Source: Clostridia bacterium
GTDB taxonomy: Bacteria; Bacillota; Clostridia; Christensenellales; UBA1242
Direction: 5' to 3'
DNA length: 17,062 nucleotides
Assembly (NCBI GenBank): GCA_017537405.1
Contig: JAFYKU010000053.1
Coordinates: 1-17,062 of the forward strand
Shown here: in pieces, positions 7,501 through 13,316 of the stretch
Numbering within the stretch: position 1 is the stretch's first letter
Layout: every line of letters begins with the position of its first letter
Made by a program: the position numbers and the translations under genes
The notes under the pieces: model-generated
Database searches by the model: none
Told to the model about the DNA's origin: nothing
The model's input: only the letters and a program-made list of their open reading frames with translations

Positions 7501-8398
7501 TGTGGTTTTTTAAATAATTAACCACTCTTTCCAACTCTTCCGCACTGTAATAGCCAATTACAACTTTACCGCGTTCCAAAGTACCATCAATTTTGACCTT
7601 GGTTCCAATTGCGCGTGACAAAATTTTTTCTTGTTCGCGGATTTCAGGAGCTTTCGCTGGCTTAGATTTATTTGATTCAAACACAGGCATCTTACCATCA
7701 ATCAACTCACCCAAACCACGCACCGACAAACCTTCACTCACCGCACGGCGTGCATAATCCAATTGTTTTTGTGTATCGGCAACACCCAACAAACGAATTG
7801 CGTGCCCAGCCGTTAATTGTTGATTGCTAATCATTTGTTGAATTTCATTAGGCAAACTTAACAAACGCAAAGAATTAGCAATCGTACTACGCGGCTTTGA
7901 CAAGCGCTCGGCCACTTTTTCTTGGGTCAACTTATGCTCATCCATTAGCTTTTTAATACCCAAAGCCAATTCAATCTCATTCAAATCAGCGCGTTGCAAG
8001 TTTTCAATAATCGCAATTTCCGCAACTTGCTTTGGATTAAATTTTTTAATCACAGCTGGAATTTCTACTAAACCCGCCATGCGTGCTGCACGCCAACGGC
8101 GTTCACCAGCAACAATCATAAAGCGATTACCAACCGGAGTAACTAAAATTGGTTGTACAACACCATATGTTTGAATACTTTCCGCCAATTCACGCAACGC
8201 TTCTTGGTTGAAAACTTTACGCGGTTGGTCCAAATTGTTATCAATCATTGCAATTGCAATTTGTTGTACGCCATCATTATTATCTTCATTTTTAGATTGA
8301 TTCTGTTCAACGGGTTCATTAATTGGTGTTAATTCATCGTCCAGAACAATATTTCCAAACAACGCACCTAAACCTTTACCTAATTTTTTTTCTGCCAT
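7493..8398 (-). CDS. parB: Chromosome partitioning protein ParB (Spo0J)
   Basis: A 301-residue CTP-dependent DNA clamp that loads at parS and slides to neighbouring DNA. The N-terminus KKLGKGLGALFG is the ParA-stimulating peptide typical of the family. An acidic linker follows (about 20-43). The CTP-binding domain has GERRWRAAR (98-106) and ENLQR (132-136). The helix-turn-helix region spans about 155-205 with KPRSTIANSLRLLSLP, and a C-terminal dimer domain ends in ELERVVNYLKNH. The usual GHAR motif after the recognition helix is GHAI here (198-201). The likely binding sites lie directly upstream (8442-8819). Predicted transcription starts at the A of the ATG, so the mRNA may be leaderless. 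I chose this start because of the conserved N-terminal peptide. Confidence 0.96.
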   Translation of the reverse strand: MAEKKLGKGLGALFGNIVLDDELTPINEPVEQNQSKNEDNNDGVQQIAIAMIDNNLDQPRKVFNQEALRELAESIQTYGVVQPILVTPVGNRFMIVAGERRWRAARMAGLVEIPAVIKKFNPKQVAEIAIIENLQRADLNEIELALGIKKLMDEHKLTQEKVAERLSKPRSTIANSLRLLSLPNEIQQMISNQQLTAGHAIRLLGVADTQKQLDYARRAVSEGLSVRGLGELIDGKMPVFESNKSKPAKAPEIREQEKILSRAIGTKVKIDGTLERGKVVIGYYSAEELERVVNYLKNHKI

Positions 8399-8404
8399 GT
8401 TTTT

Positions 8405-8433
8405 ATTTTAATTGGCTTTTACAAAAAAAGCAA
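8405..8433 (-). promoter_or_regulatory. parB promoter, predicted leaderless
   Basis: On the minus strand: -35 TTGCTT (8433 to 8428), 17-base spacer, -10 TAAAAT (8410 to 8405). Seven bases after the -10 falls on 8398, the A of the parB ATG. There is no ribosome site upstream. The first parS-like palindrome ends only 8 bases before the -35, so ParB may control its own gene. Confidence 0.55.
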
Positions 8434-8441
8434 TCACAAAT

Positions 8442-8457
8442 TGTTTATCGTTAAACA
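8442..8457. promoter_or_regulatory. parS-like site 1
   Basis: TGTTTATCGTTAAACA; differs from the local core TGTTTAACGTTAAACA at one base. It lies just upstream of the parB promoter. Compared with the general bacterial parS (TGTTTCACGTGAAACA) the C at position 6 and the G at position 11 are A and T. Confidence 0.65.
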
Positions 8458-8491
8458 ATATAAAAGCGGCATTTTTAAAACAAAACACAAG

Positions 8492-8511
8492 TGGCATATT
8501 ATTTACAATTA
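8492..8511 (+). repeat. Direct repeat copy 1 with a DnaA-box-like 9-mer
   Basis: TGGCATATTATTTACAATTA. The inner TTATTTACA (8499-8507) differs from the DnaA box TTATNCACA by one base. The second copy is at 8586-8604. Function unproven. Confidence 0.4.
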
Positions 8512-8585
8512 TGATGTCAACAACTTACAAGCTCATGTACACCAAAAACACATCCATCCGGCAAGTTAAACCATCCAAAAACAAA

Positions 8586-8604
8586 TGGCATTTATTTACA
8601 ATAA
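8586..8604 (+). repeat. Direct repeat copy 2 with a DnaA-box-like 9-mer
   Basis: TGGCATTTATTTACAATAA, matching copy 1 apart from one missing base and one change near the end. The TTATTTACA lies at 8592-8600, 93 bases from the first. The same 9-mer appears a third time in the terminator at 9524-9532. Confidence 0.4.
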
Positions 8605-8622
8605 CAATGTTAATAACCAAAT

Positions 8623-8638
8623 TGTTTAACGTTAAACA
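8623..8638. promoter_or_regulatory. parS-like site 2 (perfect palindrome)
   Basis: TGTTTAACGTTAAACA, a perfect 16-bp palindrome matching 14 of 16 positions of the general parS consensus; the two changes are symmetric (C6 to A, G11 to T). Confidence 0.75.
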
Positions 8639-8668
8639 TTTCACAAAACAAATTACGCGGCATTTAAT

Positions 8669-8684
8669 TGTTTAATGTTAAACA
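8669..8684. promoter_or_regulatory. parS-like site 3
   Basis: TGTTTAATGTTAAACA; one change from the perfect core. It lies 46 bases (start to start) after site 2. Confidence 0.65.
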
Positions 8685-8803
8685 TTTTCTTTAAAACATA
8701 GAACATCTAACTTAACTCATAAAATAAATTCATACCGTTTAATGTAACAACGAACACAAAAAAAACAAACCATCTTAATATCCAAAATACAAAACATTAA
8801 AAT

Positions 8804-8819
8804 TGTTTAACGTTAAACA
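8804..8819. promoter_or_regulatory. parS-like site 4 (perfect, extended palindrome)
   Basis: TGTTTAACGTTAAACA again, with symmetry that continues 4 bases on each side, giving a 24-bp perfect palindrome at 8800-8823. It ends about 25 bases before the -35 box of the cvpA promoter. Confidence 0.78.
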
Positions 8820-8844
8820 ATTTATATCGCCCAAACCCCAAAGG

Positions 8845-8874
8845 TTGACACATAACCGCAAACAAGGCTATAAT
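8845..8874 (+). promoter_or_regulatory. cvpA promoter, near-consensus and predicted leaderless
   Basis: TTGACA (8845-8850), 18-base spacer, TATAAT (8869-8874). Both hexamers are perfect. Seven bases downstream is 8881, the A of the cvpA ATG, so the transcript would have no leader; no ribosome site is present. Confidence 0.85.
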
Positions 8875-8880
8875 AAACAC

Positions 8881-9447
8881 ATGAAAGCAGGATTAATTGC
8901 AGACATTATTGTTGCGGTAATCATCATTATCAACATAGCAATTTGCACAAAGTTCGGATTTATCCGTTGCGTATTAAAATGCTTTTCCACCGTATTAGCA
9001 TTTACCATTGCTATGCTATCCGCCGTACCCATTGCAAATTTCTTGGACAGCAAATTTGGTTGGTACGCCGCCATTGATAAATGGAACATTCCTTTCATTA
9101 GCGAACAAACACTTTTAAAACTCATCGTCGGTATTGCAGTCTTTGTTTTGGTTCGCTTAATCTGCATCATCATCGACAAACTACTTAAAAATTTAAAAGA
9201 GAAATTACACGCCATCAATATCATCGACCGCATCTTTGGTTCCGTGTTCGGTATTATGGCTGCCTTAGTCGAGCTATCATTAGTCTTCATGGTGATTAAC
9301 ACATTTGGTTGGCAATCAGCTTTGTCCTTAACCGAAGACAGCGGTGGCTACTTTGCTTATCGCTTGTTCAATTTTTGCCGCGATTATGTCTTCAATCTGA
9401 TCGGTGCAGTTTTTGCCGCCGCATCAGATGCGATTCCGCAGTTCTAA
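8881..9447 (+). CDS. cvpA: CvpA family membrane protein
   Basis: A 188-residue protein with hydrophobic segments at about 5-22, 30-52, 78-98 and 118-142. The layout and the signature KFGFIRCVLKCF, then LLKNLKEKLHAINIIDRIFGSVFG, fit the CvpA family (colicin V production protein in E. coli, YshB in Bacillus), inner-membrane proteins whose exact biochemical role is unsettled. The frame is open further upstream, but that part runs through parS-like site 4 and the promoter, so the ATG at 8881 is the start. It is transcribed away from parB and converges on recF, with parS-like sites before and after it. Confidence 0.82.
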   Translation: MKAGLIADIIVAVIIIINIAICTKFGFIRCVLKCFSTVLAFTIAMLSAVPIANFLDSKFGWYAAIDKWNIPFISEQTLLKLIVGIAVFVLVRLICIIIDKLLKNLKEKLHAINIIDRIFGSVFGIMAALVELSLVFMVINTFGWQSALSLTEDSGGYFAYRLFNFCRDYVFNLIGAVFAAASDAIPQF

Positions 9448-9475
9448 TCCAAAGACAAAACACTCAGCCACAAAT

Positions 9476-9491
9476 TGTTTAACGACAAACA
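9476..9491. promoter_or_regulatory. parS-like site 5 (degenerate)
   Basis: TGTTTAACGACAAACA; two changes from the local core, both in the right half. It lies 28 bases after the cvpA stop. It may be a weaker or decaying member of the array. Confidence 0.5.
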
Positions 9492-9521
9492 TTTAGCAAA
9501 ATTCATTCAAAAAAAATTAAA

Positions 9522-9555
9522 AGTTATTTACAATTAAATTGTAAGTAACTTTTTT
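9522..9555. terminator. Bidirectional terminator between cvpA and recF
   Basis: A 13-bp stem (left arm AGTTATTTACAAT, one G-T wobble) with a 3-base loop. It is followed by a T-run on + and preceded by an A-rich run that gives T-runs on the minus strand. The T-run reaches into the recF stop codon at 9554-9556. Confidence 0.85.
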
Positions 9556-10594
9556 ATTGCGGTTGAACCGTCCCATGTTTTACCAAAAAAATCTTTCCCA
9601 CCTTTGGGGCATCGGTCGCCGTAATCACAACTTGCGTATCAGCAATCGCAGTTAGCAGTCTCGACTGACGACTGCTATCTAATTCACTAAACACATCGTC
9701 TAAAAGCAAAATTGGTTTTTCACCGGTCAAGTCCGCGAATAAATCCAACTCTGCTAACTTTATCGATAGAGCGACGGTGCGTTGCTGTCCTTGACTGCCA
9801 TACATGCGAACATCTTTGCCATTAATCATAATTGCCAAATCATCACGGTGCGGACCAACCGTCGTGGTACGCAAACGCAAATCACGCTCACGCGCAGCCG
9901 CCAAGTCCACTGCAAAATCGGCACAAGTTTCATAATGCATTGTGATTATTTCTTGTCCGCCGGTTAATGCCTGATGTTTCGCCACCAGATACGGCATCAA
10001 TTTTTGAATAAAGGTTTGGCGCTTTTGAATAATTAAATTTCCTTGCTGGATTAATTGTTGATCCCAAATATCCAACTCACGCAGACCGCAACCGTTTTTT
10101 AAACTGGCATTGCGCTGTTGCAAAATTTTGTTATAGCGGGCGAGTGCATAAAAATAACTTTTATCAATTTGTGATAAATCAATATTCATAAAACGCCGGC
10201 GGTCGGCAGGAGCTTCTTTCACTAATTTTAATTCATCCGGCGAAAAGAAAATACAATTAATCTGTCCCATCAATTCCGCAACTTTCGCAATCGGCACACG
10301 ATTGATTGCAATGGATTTTTTTTGACCCTGTCCCAACTGAATCGCAATTTCTACATTGCCAAAGCGTTTCGTTGCCACAACCTGTACTAACGCGCGGTCT
10401 TGCCCAAACTGAACCATCTCATTATCGCGCACCGTGCGCCAACCGCGACCAACACAGGATAAATATATTGCTTCCAATAAATTAGTTTTACCTTGCGCGT
10501 TCGGACCCACTAAAACATTAATCCCTGCATCTAATTCCAAAGCAGAGTGGGCATGATTCCGAAAATTATCAACCACCAAATTGGTAATGCGCAT
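9554..10594 (-). CDS. recF: DNA replication and repair protein RecF
   Basis: A 346-residue SMC-like ATPase that helps load RecA at single-strand gaps with RecO and RecR. Motifs: MRITNLVVDNFRNH at the N-terminus, Walker A GPNAQGKT (30-37), FFSPDELKLV (116-125), PADRRRFMN (129-137), VGPHRDDL (246-253), signature YGSQGQQRT (265-273) and Walker B ILLLDDVFSELD (295-306). The open frame starts 5 codons earlier at 10609, but family alignment favours the ATG at 10594 and the promoter lies in the extra part. In many bacteria recF sits with dnaA, dnaN and gyrB; here it stands alone, monocistronic between two terminators. Confidence 0.95.
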   Translation of the reverse strand: MRITNLVVDNFRNHAHSALELDAGINVLVGPNAQGKTNLLEAIYLSCVGRGWRTVRDNEMVQFGQDRALVQVVATKRFGNVEIAIQLGQGQKKSIAINRVPIAKVAELMGQINCIFFSPDELKLVKEAPADRRRFMNIDLSQIDKSYFYALARYNKILQQRNASLKNGCGLRELDIWDQQLIQQGNLIIQKRQTFIQKLMPYLVAKHQALTGGQEIITMHYETCADFAVDLAAARERDLRLRTTTVGPHRDDLAIMINGKDVRMYGSQGQQRTVALSIKLAELDLFADLTGEKPILLLDDVFSELDSSRQSRLLTAIADTQVVITATDAPKVGKIFLVKHGTVQPQ

Positions 10595-10599
10595 GATTA

Positions 10600-10628
10600 T
10601 TAATAGCATACAAAAAAAACCGCAGCAA
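10600..10628 (-). promoter_or_regulatory. recF promoter built into the upstream terminator
   Basis: On the minus strand: -35 TTGCTG (10628 to 10623), 17-base spacer, TGC-extended -10 TATTAA (10605 to 10600). The -35 lies in the loop of the preceding terminator and the spacer is its T-run. The predicted start falls on the first bases of the recF ATG (10594-10593). Confidence 0.45.
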
Positions 10629-10642
10629 CGCCACGGTTTTTT
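10612..10642. terminator. Terminator after the four-helix membrane protein gene
   Basis: On the minus strand: AAAAAACCG, an 11-base loop, CGGTTTTTT with a total of eight T. The stem is about 9 bp. It separates the gene ending at 10663 from recF and could also work on the + strand. Confidence 0.85.
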
Positions 10643-10662
10643 CGGCTAAATTTTTTAATTAA

Positions 10663-11193
10663 TTATTTAGCAGCTTTTGCTTTTGTAGCTTTCTTAGCAG
10701 GAGCTTTTTCTTCTGCTGGAGCTTCAACAGCTGGTTGTTCAACTGGAGCAGCTTTAGCAGGAACAGTTGCCATTTCGATGAAACGAGTTACACCTTTAAC
10801 TAATGGATGTAAAGCGAAAACAAAGAAAGGAACCCAGATTTGATAGAAAGCTAACAAACCTTCAGCGCCGCCAAAGAATAAAGGACTATCTTGGAATGAA
10901 GCAGTAATAATGTAAGCCAACATAGCAATTGTTGCAACACCACCCATAATCATATAAACCAAGCTAACTGCTTTTTTGCTGCAAGTTACCGATTTAACGA
11001 TAGCAATAGCGATCATACCCAAGAAAAATGCCAAAGTCGCAATTAATGTTGCAATCATACGGAAATTAACAATTGCAGAATATGAAGCATCTACACTGTA
11101 GAAATTTACCCAAGCAACAACAGCAAGCACACCACCTACTAAGTAAAGGAGTGCTATAGAAAGTCGCGACCAGTTCTTACGAATAAAATCCAT
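10663..11193 (-). CDS. Unrecognised four-helix membrane protein with Ala/Lys/Pro tail
   Basis: I do not recognise this 176-residue protein. Hydrophobic helices lie at about 12-30, 46-66, 77-98 and 112-131. The last about 35 residues are a Pro-Ala-Glu-Lys repeat-like tail ending in KKATKAKAAK, strongly basic, presumably cytoplasmic. It has a complete single-gene transcription unit: a promoter (TTGTGG-N17-TATACT), a leader of about 56 bases with a small hairpin, a strong AAGGAG 7 bases before the ATG, and a strong terminator. The base usage of its coding strand looks plainer than its neighbours. Together these suggest good expression. Function unknown. Confidence 0.85.
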   Translation of the reverse strand: MDFIRKNWSRLSIALLYLVGGVLAVVAWVNFYSVDASYSAIVNFRMIATLIATLAFFLGMIAIAIVKSVTCSKKAVSLVYMIMGGVATIAMLAYIITASFQDSPLFFGGAEGLLAFYQIWVPFFVFALHPLVKGVTRFIEMATVPAKAAPVEQPAVEAPAEEKAPAKKATKAKAAK

Positions 11194-11210
11194 GACTTAT
11201 CTCCTTTTAA

Positions 11211-11227
11211 TTTGGGCGTATCCCAAA
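11211..11227. promoter_or_regulatory. Hairpin in the 5' leader of the four-helix membrane protein gene
   Basis: TTTGGG, 5-base loop, CCCAAA: a 6-bp stem in the predicted leader, ending a few bases before the AAGGAG site. It lacks a following T-run, so it is not a terminator; it could influence translation or stability. Confidence 0.4.
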
Positions 11228-11255
11228 AAATTTTTACATAAAGTAAATCTAGTTT

Positions 11256-11284
11256 AGTATACCTAAGGATTAGCTTTACCACAA
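11256..11284 (-). promoter_or_regulatory. Promoter of the four-helix membrane protein gene
   Basis: On the minus strand: -35 TTGTGG (11284 to 11279), 17-base spacer, -10 TATACT (11261 to 11256). Predicted start near 11249, giving a leader of about 56 bases. It is divergent from the phosphodiesterase promoter 37 bases away. Confidence 0.65.
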
Positions 11285-11320
11285 GTCATTTTTCACAAAT
11301 TGAAACACTATTTTTAGTAT

Positions 11321-11349
11321 TTGACACCGACAGCAGACCATGTGTTAAG
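11321..11349 (+). promoter_or_regulatory. Promoter of the phosphodiesterase gene, nearly leaderless
   Basis: Perfect -35 TTGACA (11321-11326), 17-base spacer, weak -10 GTTAAG with an upstream TGT. The predicted start is about 11356, three bases before the ATG; no ribosome site is present. Confidence 0.5.
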
Positions 11350-11358
11350 CTGAAACAA

Positions 11359-12498
11359 ATGCAAAATCACAACTTTACATTACCCAATTTTGAAAACAGT
11401 ATTGTCAATGTTGCCGCTTCCATGTCCCAGTTTTTGGGCAACCAACCGCAACACACAACTTTACCCGCTTTAACAAAAGAGCTTGACCCTAAGTCGCGCA
11501 ATGTCATTTTCTTTGTTATTGATGGTATGGGCGCCAAAATTCTTGAAAAAAATTTACCCGCCAAGAGTTTTCTGCGCCGACACCAAATCGCAACCGTAAC
11601 TTCGGTCTTTCCATCGACAACCGCGGCCGCCACAACTTCATTGGTCAGCGCCTTAACGCCCGCCGCACATGGTTGGTTGGCATGGACCTTGGATTTTAAT
11701 GGAGCAGTAGTCGAATTATTCCGCAGCCGTAATTTTTATACGAAAGAATTTTTGCCCGACCGCGATTTTGTCCGTAAAACATTGCCATACCCAACTTTTT
11801 GGTCGTCTAAAACGCTCTCACGCAGAATTTTTACCTGCATGCCAGAAATTTCCTACAAATATCCAACCCCAAATCAAATTCTATATCAATCATCACGCGA
11901 AATGTGGCATAAATTGCATCAAACTTGCAAGACACCAGAACCGAAATTTATTTACACATACTTCCCAGAATTAGATTCTTTAATGCATCACCATGGGACT
12001 CAATCACATAAAGTCCGCCATTTTTTGCAAAAGCTGGACCGAAAAATTGCAACTTTTGCCCGCCGTCATCCCGATACGCAATTAGTTATTACCGCCGACC
12101 ACGGACAAGTCGATGTAAAAGGTTATGCTTATCTTTGTCATGATACAGAACTGCAAAATTGCCTAGCACATCCGCCTGCTTGGGATTTCCGTGCTACCAG
12201 TTTTTCCGTTAAACCCGGTTATGAAAAACAATTTTTACAAGCTTTCCAAAAATACGCTGCCGACTTTGTTTTATATCCATTCCAAGACTTAATCGACCAA
12301 GGTTTATTCGGCGATTTTTCACAACACCCACAAAACCGCCAATACTGCGGCGATTACTTGGCCATCGGCACGGATACCAATAAAATTATGGTACTGCAAC
12401 ATCCTGACAATCCCAAAAAATTACACCACGGCACCCATTCCGGCATGACAGCCGATGAAATGTTGGTCCCCGTCATTGTCGCAACAGGGAAGGAGTAA
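11359..12498 (+). CDS. Type I phosphodiesterase / nucleotide pyrophosphatase family protein
   Basis: A 379-residue cytoplasmic member of the alkaline phosphatase superfamily; there is no signal peptide. Metal and active-site motifs in order: FFVIDGMG with Asp55, FPSTTAAATTSL with the likely Thr nucleophile at 87 or 88, YFPELDSLMHHHG with Asp206 and His210/211, ITADHGQ with Asp247 and His248, and HHGTHSGMTADEMLVP with His360. Members hydrolyse phosphodiester or pyrophosphate bonds in nucleotides or related compounds; the substrate cannot be read from the sequence. It is followed after 2 bases by mutM, whose AAGGAG overlaps its last codons and stop, so the two are co-transcribed. Confidence 0.88.
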   Translation: MQNHNFTLPNFENSIVNVAASMSQFLGNQPQHTTLPALTKELDPKSRNVIFFVIDGMGAKILEKNLPAKSFLRRHQIATVTSVFPSTTAAATTSLVSALTPAAHGWLAWTLDFNGAVVELFRSRNFYTKEFLPDRDFVRKTLPYPTFWSSKTLSRRIFTCMPEISYKYPTPNQILYQSSREMWHKLHQTCKTPEPKFIYTYFPELDSLMHHHGTQSHKVRHFLQKLDRKIATFARRHPDTQLVITADHGQVDVKGYAYLCHDTELQNCLAHPPAWDFRATSFSVKPGYEKQFLQAFQKYAADFVLYPFQDLIDQGLFGDFSQHPQNRQYCGDYLAIGTDTNKIMVLQHPDNPKKLHHGTHSGMTADEMLVPVIVATGKE

Positions 12499-12500
12499 CC

Positions 12501-13316
12501 ATGCCCGAATTACCCGAAGTTGAAACCGTACGCACCGTCTTACTACCATATGTAGTGGGTCAAAAAATTACAGATACAACAATTAGTCTTCCCAAAGTCT
12601 TAGCCAATATTAGTAGTCAAGATTTCATTACCAAAACCAAACAACGAACAATCACCCATTTTACCCGCCGCGGTAAATTTTTAACTTTACATCTCGACAA
12701 CGCGGCTTTCATTGTGATTCATTTTCGTATGACCGGCACTTTAACTATCGAAGACAAGGGAACGGCTTTAGATAAACACACTCATGTGATTTTAACTTTT
12801 GCCAATCAACAACAACTGCGCTTTATTGACTCCCGCGGTTTTGGTCATTGGTGGTATTTCGAAGCCGGGCAAAGCGACACCAGTGGACAATTATTACTCG
12901 GTCCCGAACCCGAACAAATTACTTTTGCATATCTCAAAGAAAAATTAACCAAAAGACAAACCGCTTTAAAAACTTTACTTTTAGACCAACATATCATAGC
13001 CGGCATCGGCAATATTTACGCTGATGAAATTTGTTTTCGCACACAAATCCGACCAACACGCCGCGGCGACAGCTTGTCTGACACAGAATTACAACGCTTG
13101 CTCGATACAATTCCCACGGTAATCCAAGAATTTATCCAAATTCACCGCGTGCCATTTGATGTTTACCACCAAACCAAAGGCACCAGCTATCAAAAAGACA
13201 CACACCGCGCCGTCTACGGACGCAAAGGCCAACCATGTCAAAAATGCGGACACCCGTTACAAGGCACCCGCATCGGACAACGCAGTTCGGTTTTTTGCGA
13301 ACATTGTCAAAAATAA
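12501..13316 (+). CDS. mutM: Formamidopyrimidine-DNA glycosylase (Fpg/MutM)
   Basis: Base-excision glycosylase and AP lyase that removes 8-oxoguanine and formamidopyrimidines. The 271 residues fit. The N-terminus MPELPEVETV supplies the catalytic Pro2 and Glu3; Lys59 lies in RRGKF; GIGNIYADEICFR (168-180) is the helix-two-turn-helix; the C-terminal zinc finger has Cys246, Cys249, Cys266 and Cys269 with GQR at 259-261. AAGGAG lies 5 bases before the ATG. The gene ends directly against the degV stop on the other strand. Confidence 0.96.
   Translation: MPELPEVETVRTVLLPYVVGQKITDTTISLPKVLANISSQDFITKTKQRTITHFTRRGKFLTLHLDNAAFIVIHFRMTGTLTIEDKGTALDKHTHVILTFANQQQLRFIDSRGFGHWWYFEAGQSDTSGQLLLGPEPEQITFAYLKEKLTKRQTALKTLLLDQHIIAGIGNIYADEICFRTQIRPTRRGDSLSDTELQRLLDTIPTVIQEFIQIHRVPFDVYHQTKGTSYQKDTHRAVYGRKGQPCQKCGHPLQGTRIGQRSSVFCEHCQK

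Larger units (their letters stand above)
8399..8880. other. AT-rich parS-like intergenic island between divergent parB and cvpA
   Basis: About 480 bases without a credible gene. The + strand is dominated by A and C. It holds the parB and cvpA promoters at its two ends, four parS-like palindromes, one decayed half-copy (GTTTAATGTAACA at 8737-8749), and a 19-20 base direct repeat of the form TGGCAT..TTATTTACAAT. The sequence GGCATTT or GGCATAT recurs four times (near 8468, 8493, 8587 and 8659). It is best read as a centromere-like region; whether replication also starts here is open. Confidence 0.7.

Noticed and set aside
8412..8675. An 87-codon open frame on + between parB and cvpA
   Set aside because: It begins with TTG, has no ribosome site, and runs through parS-like sites and direct repeats; the composition is that of AT-rich non-coding DNA.
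8803..8880. Upstream extension of the cvpA frame
   Set aside because: It would translate parS-like site 4 and the consensus promoter; the residues do not look like a CvpA N-terminus.
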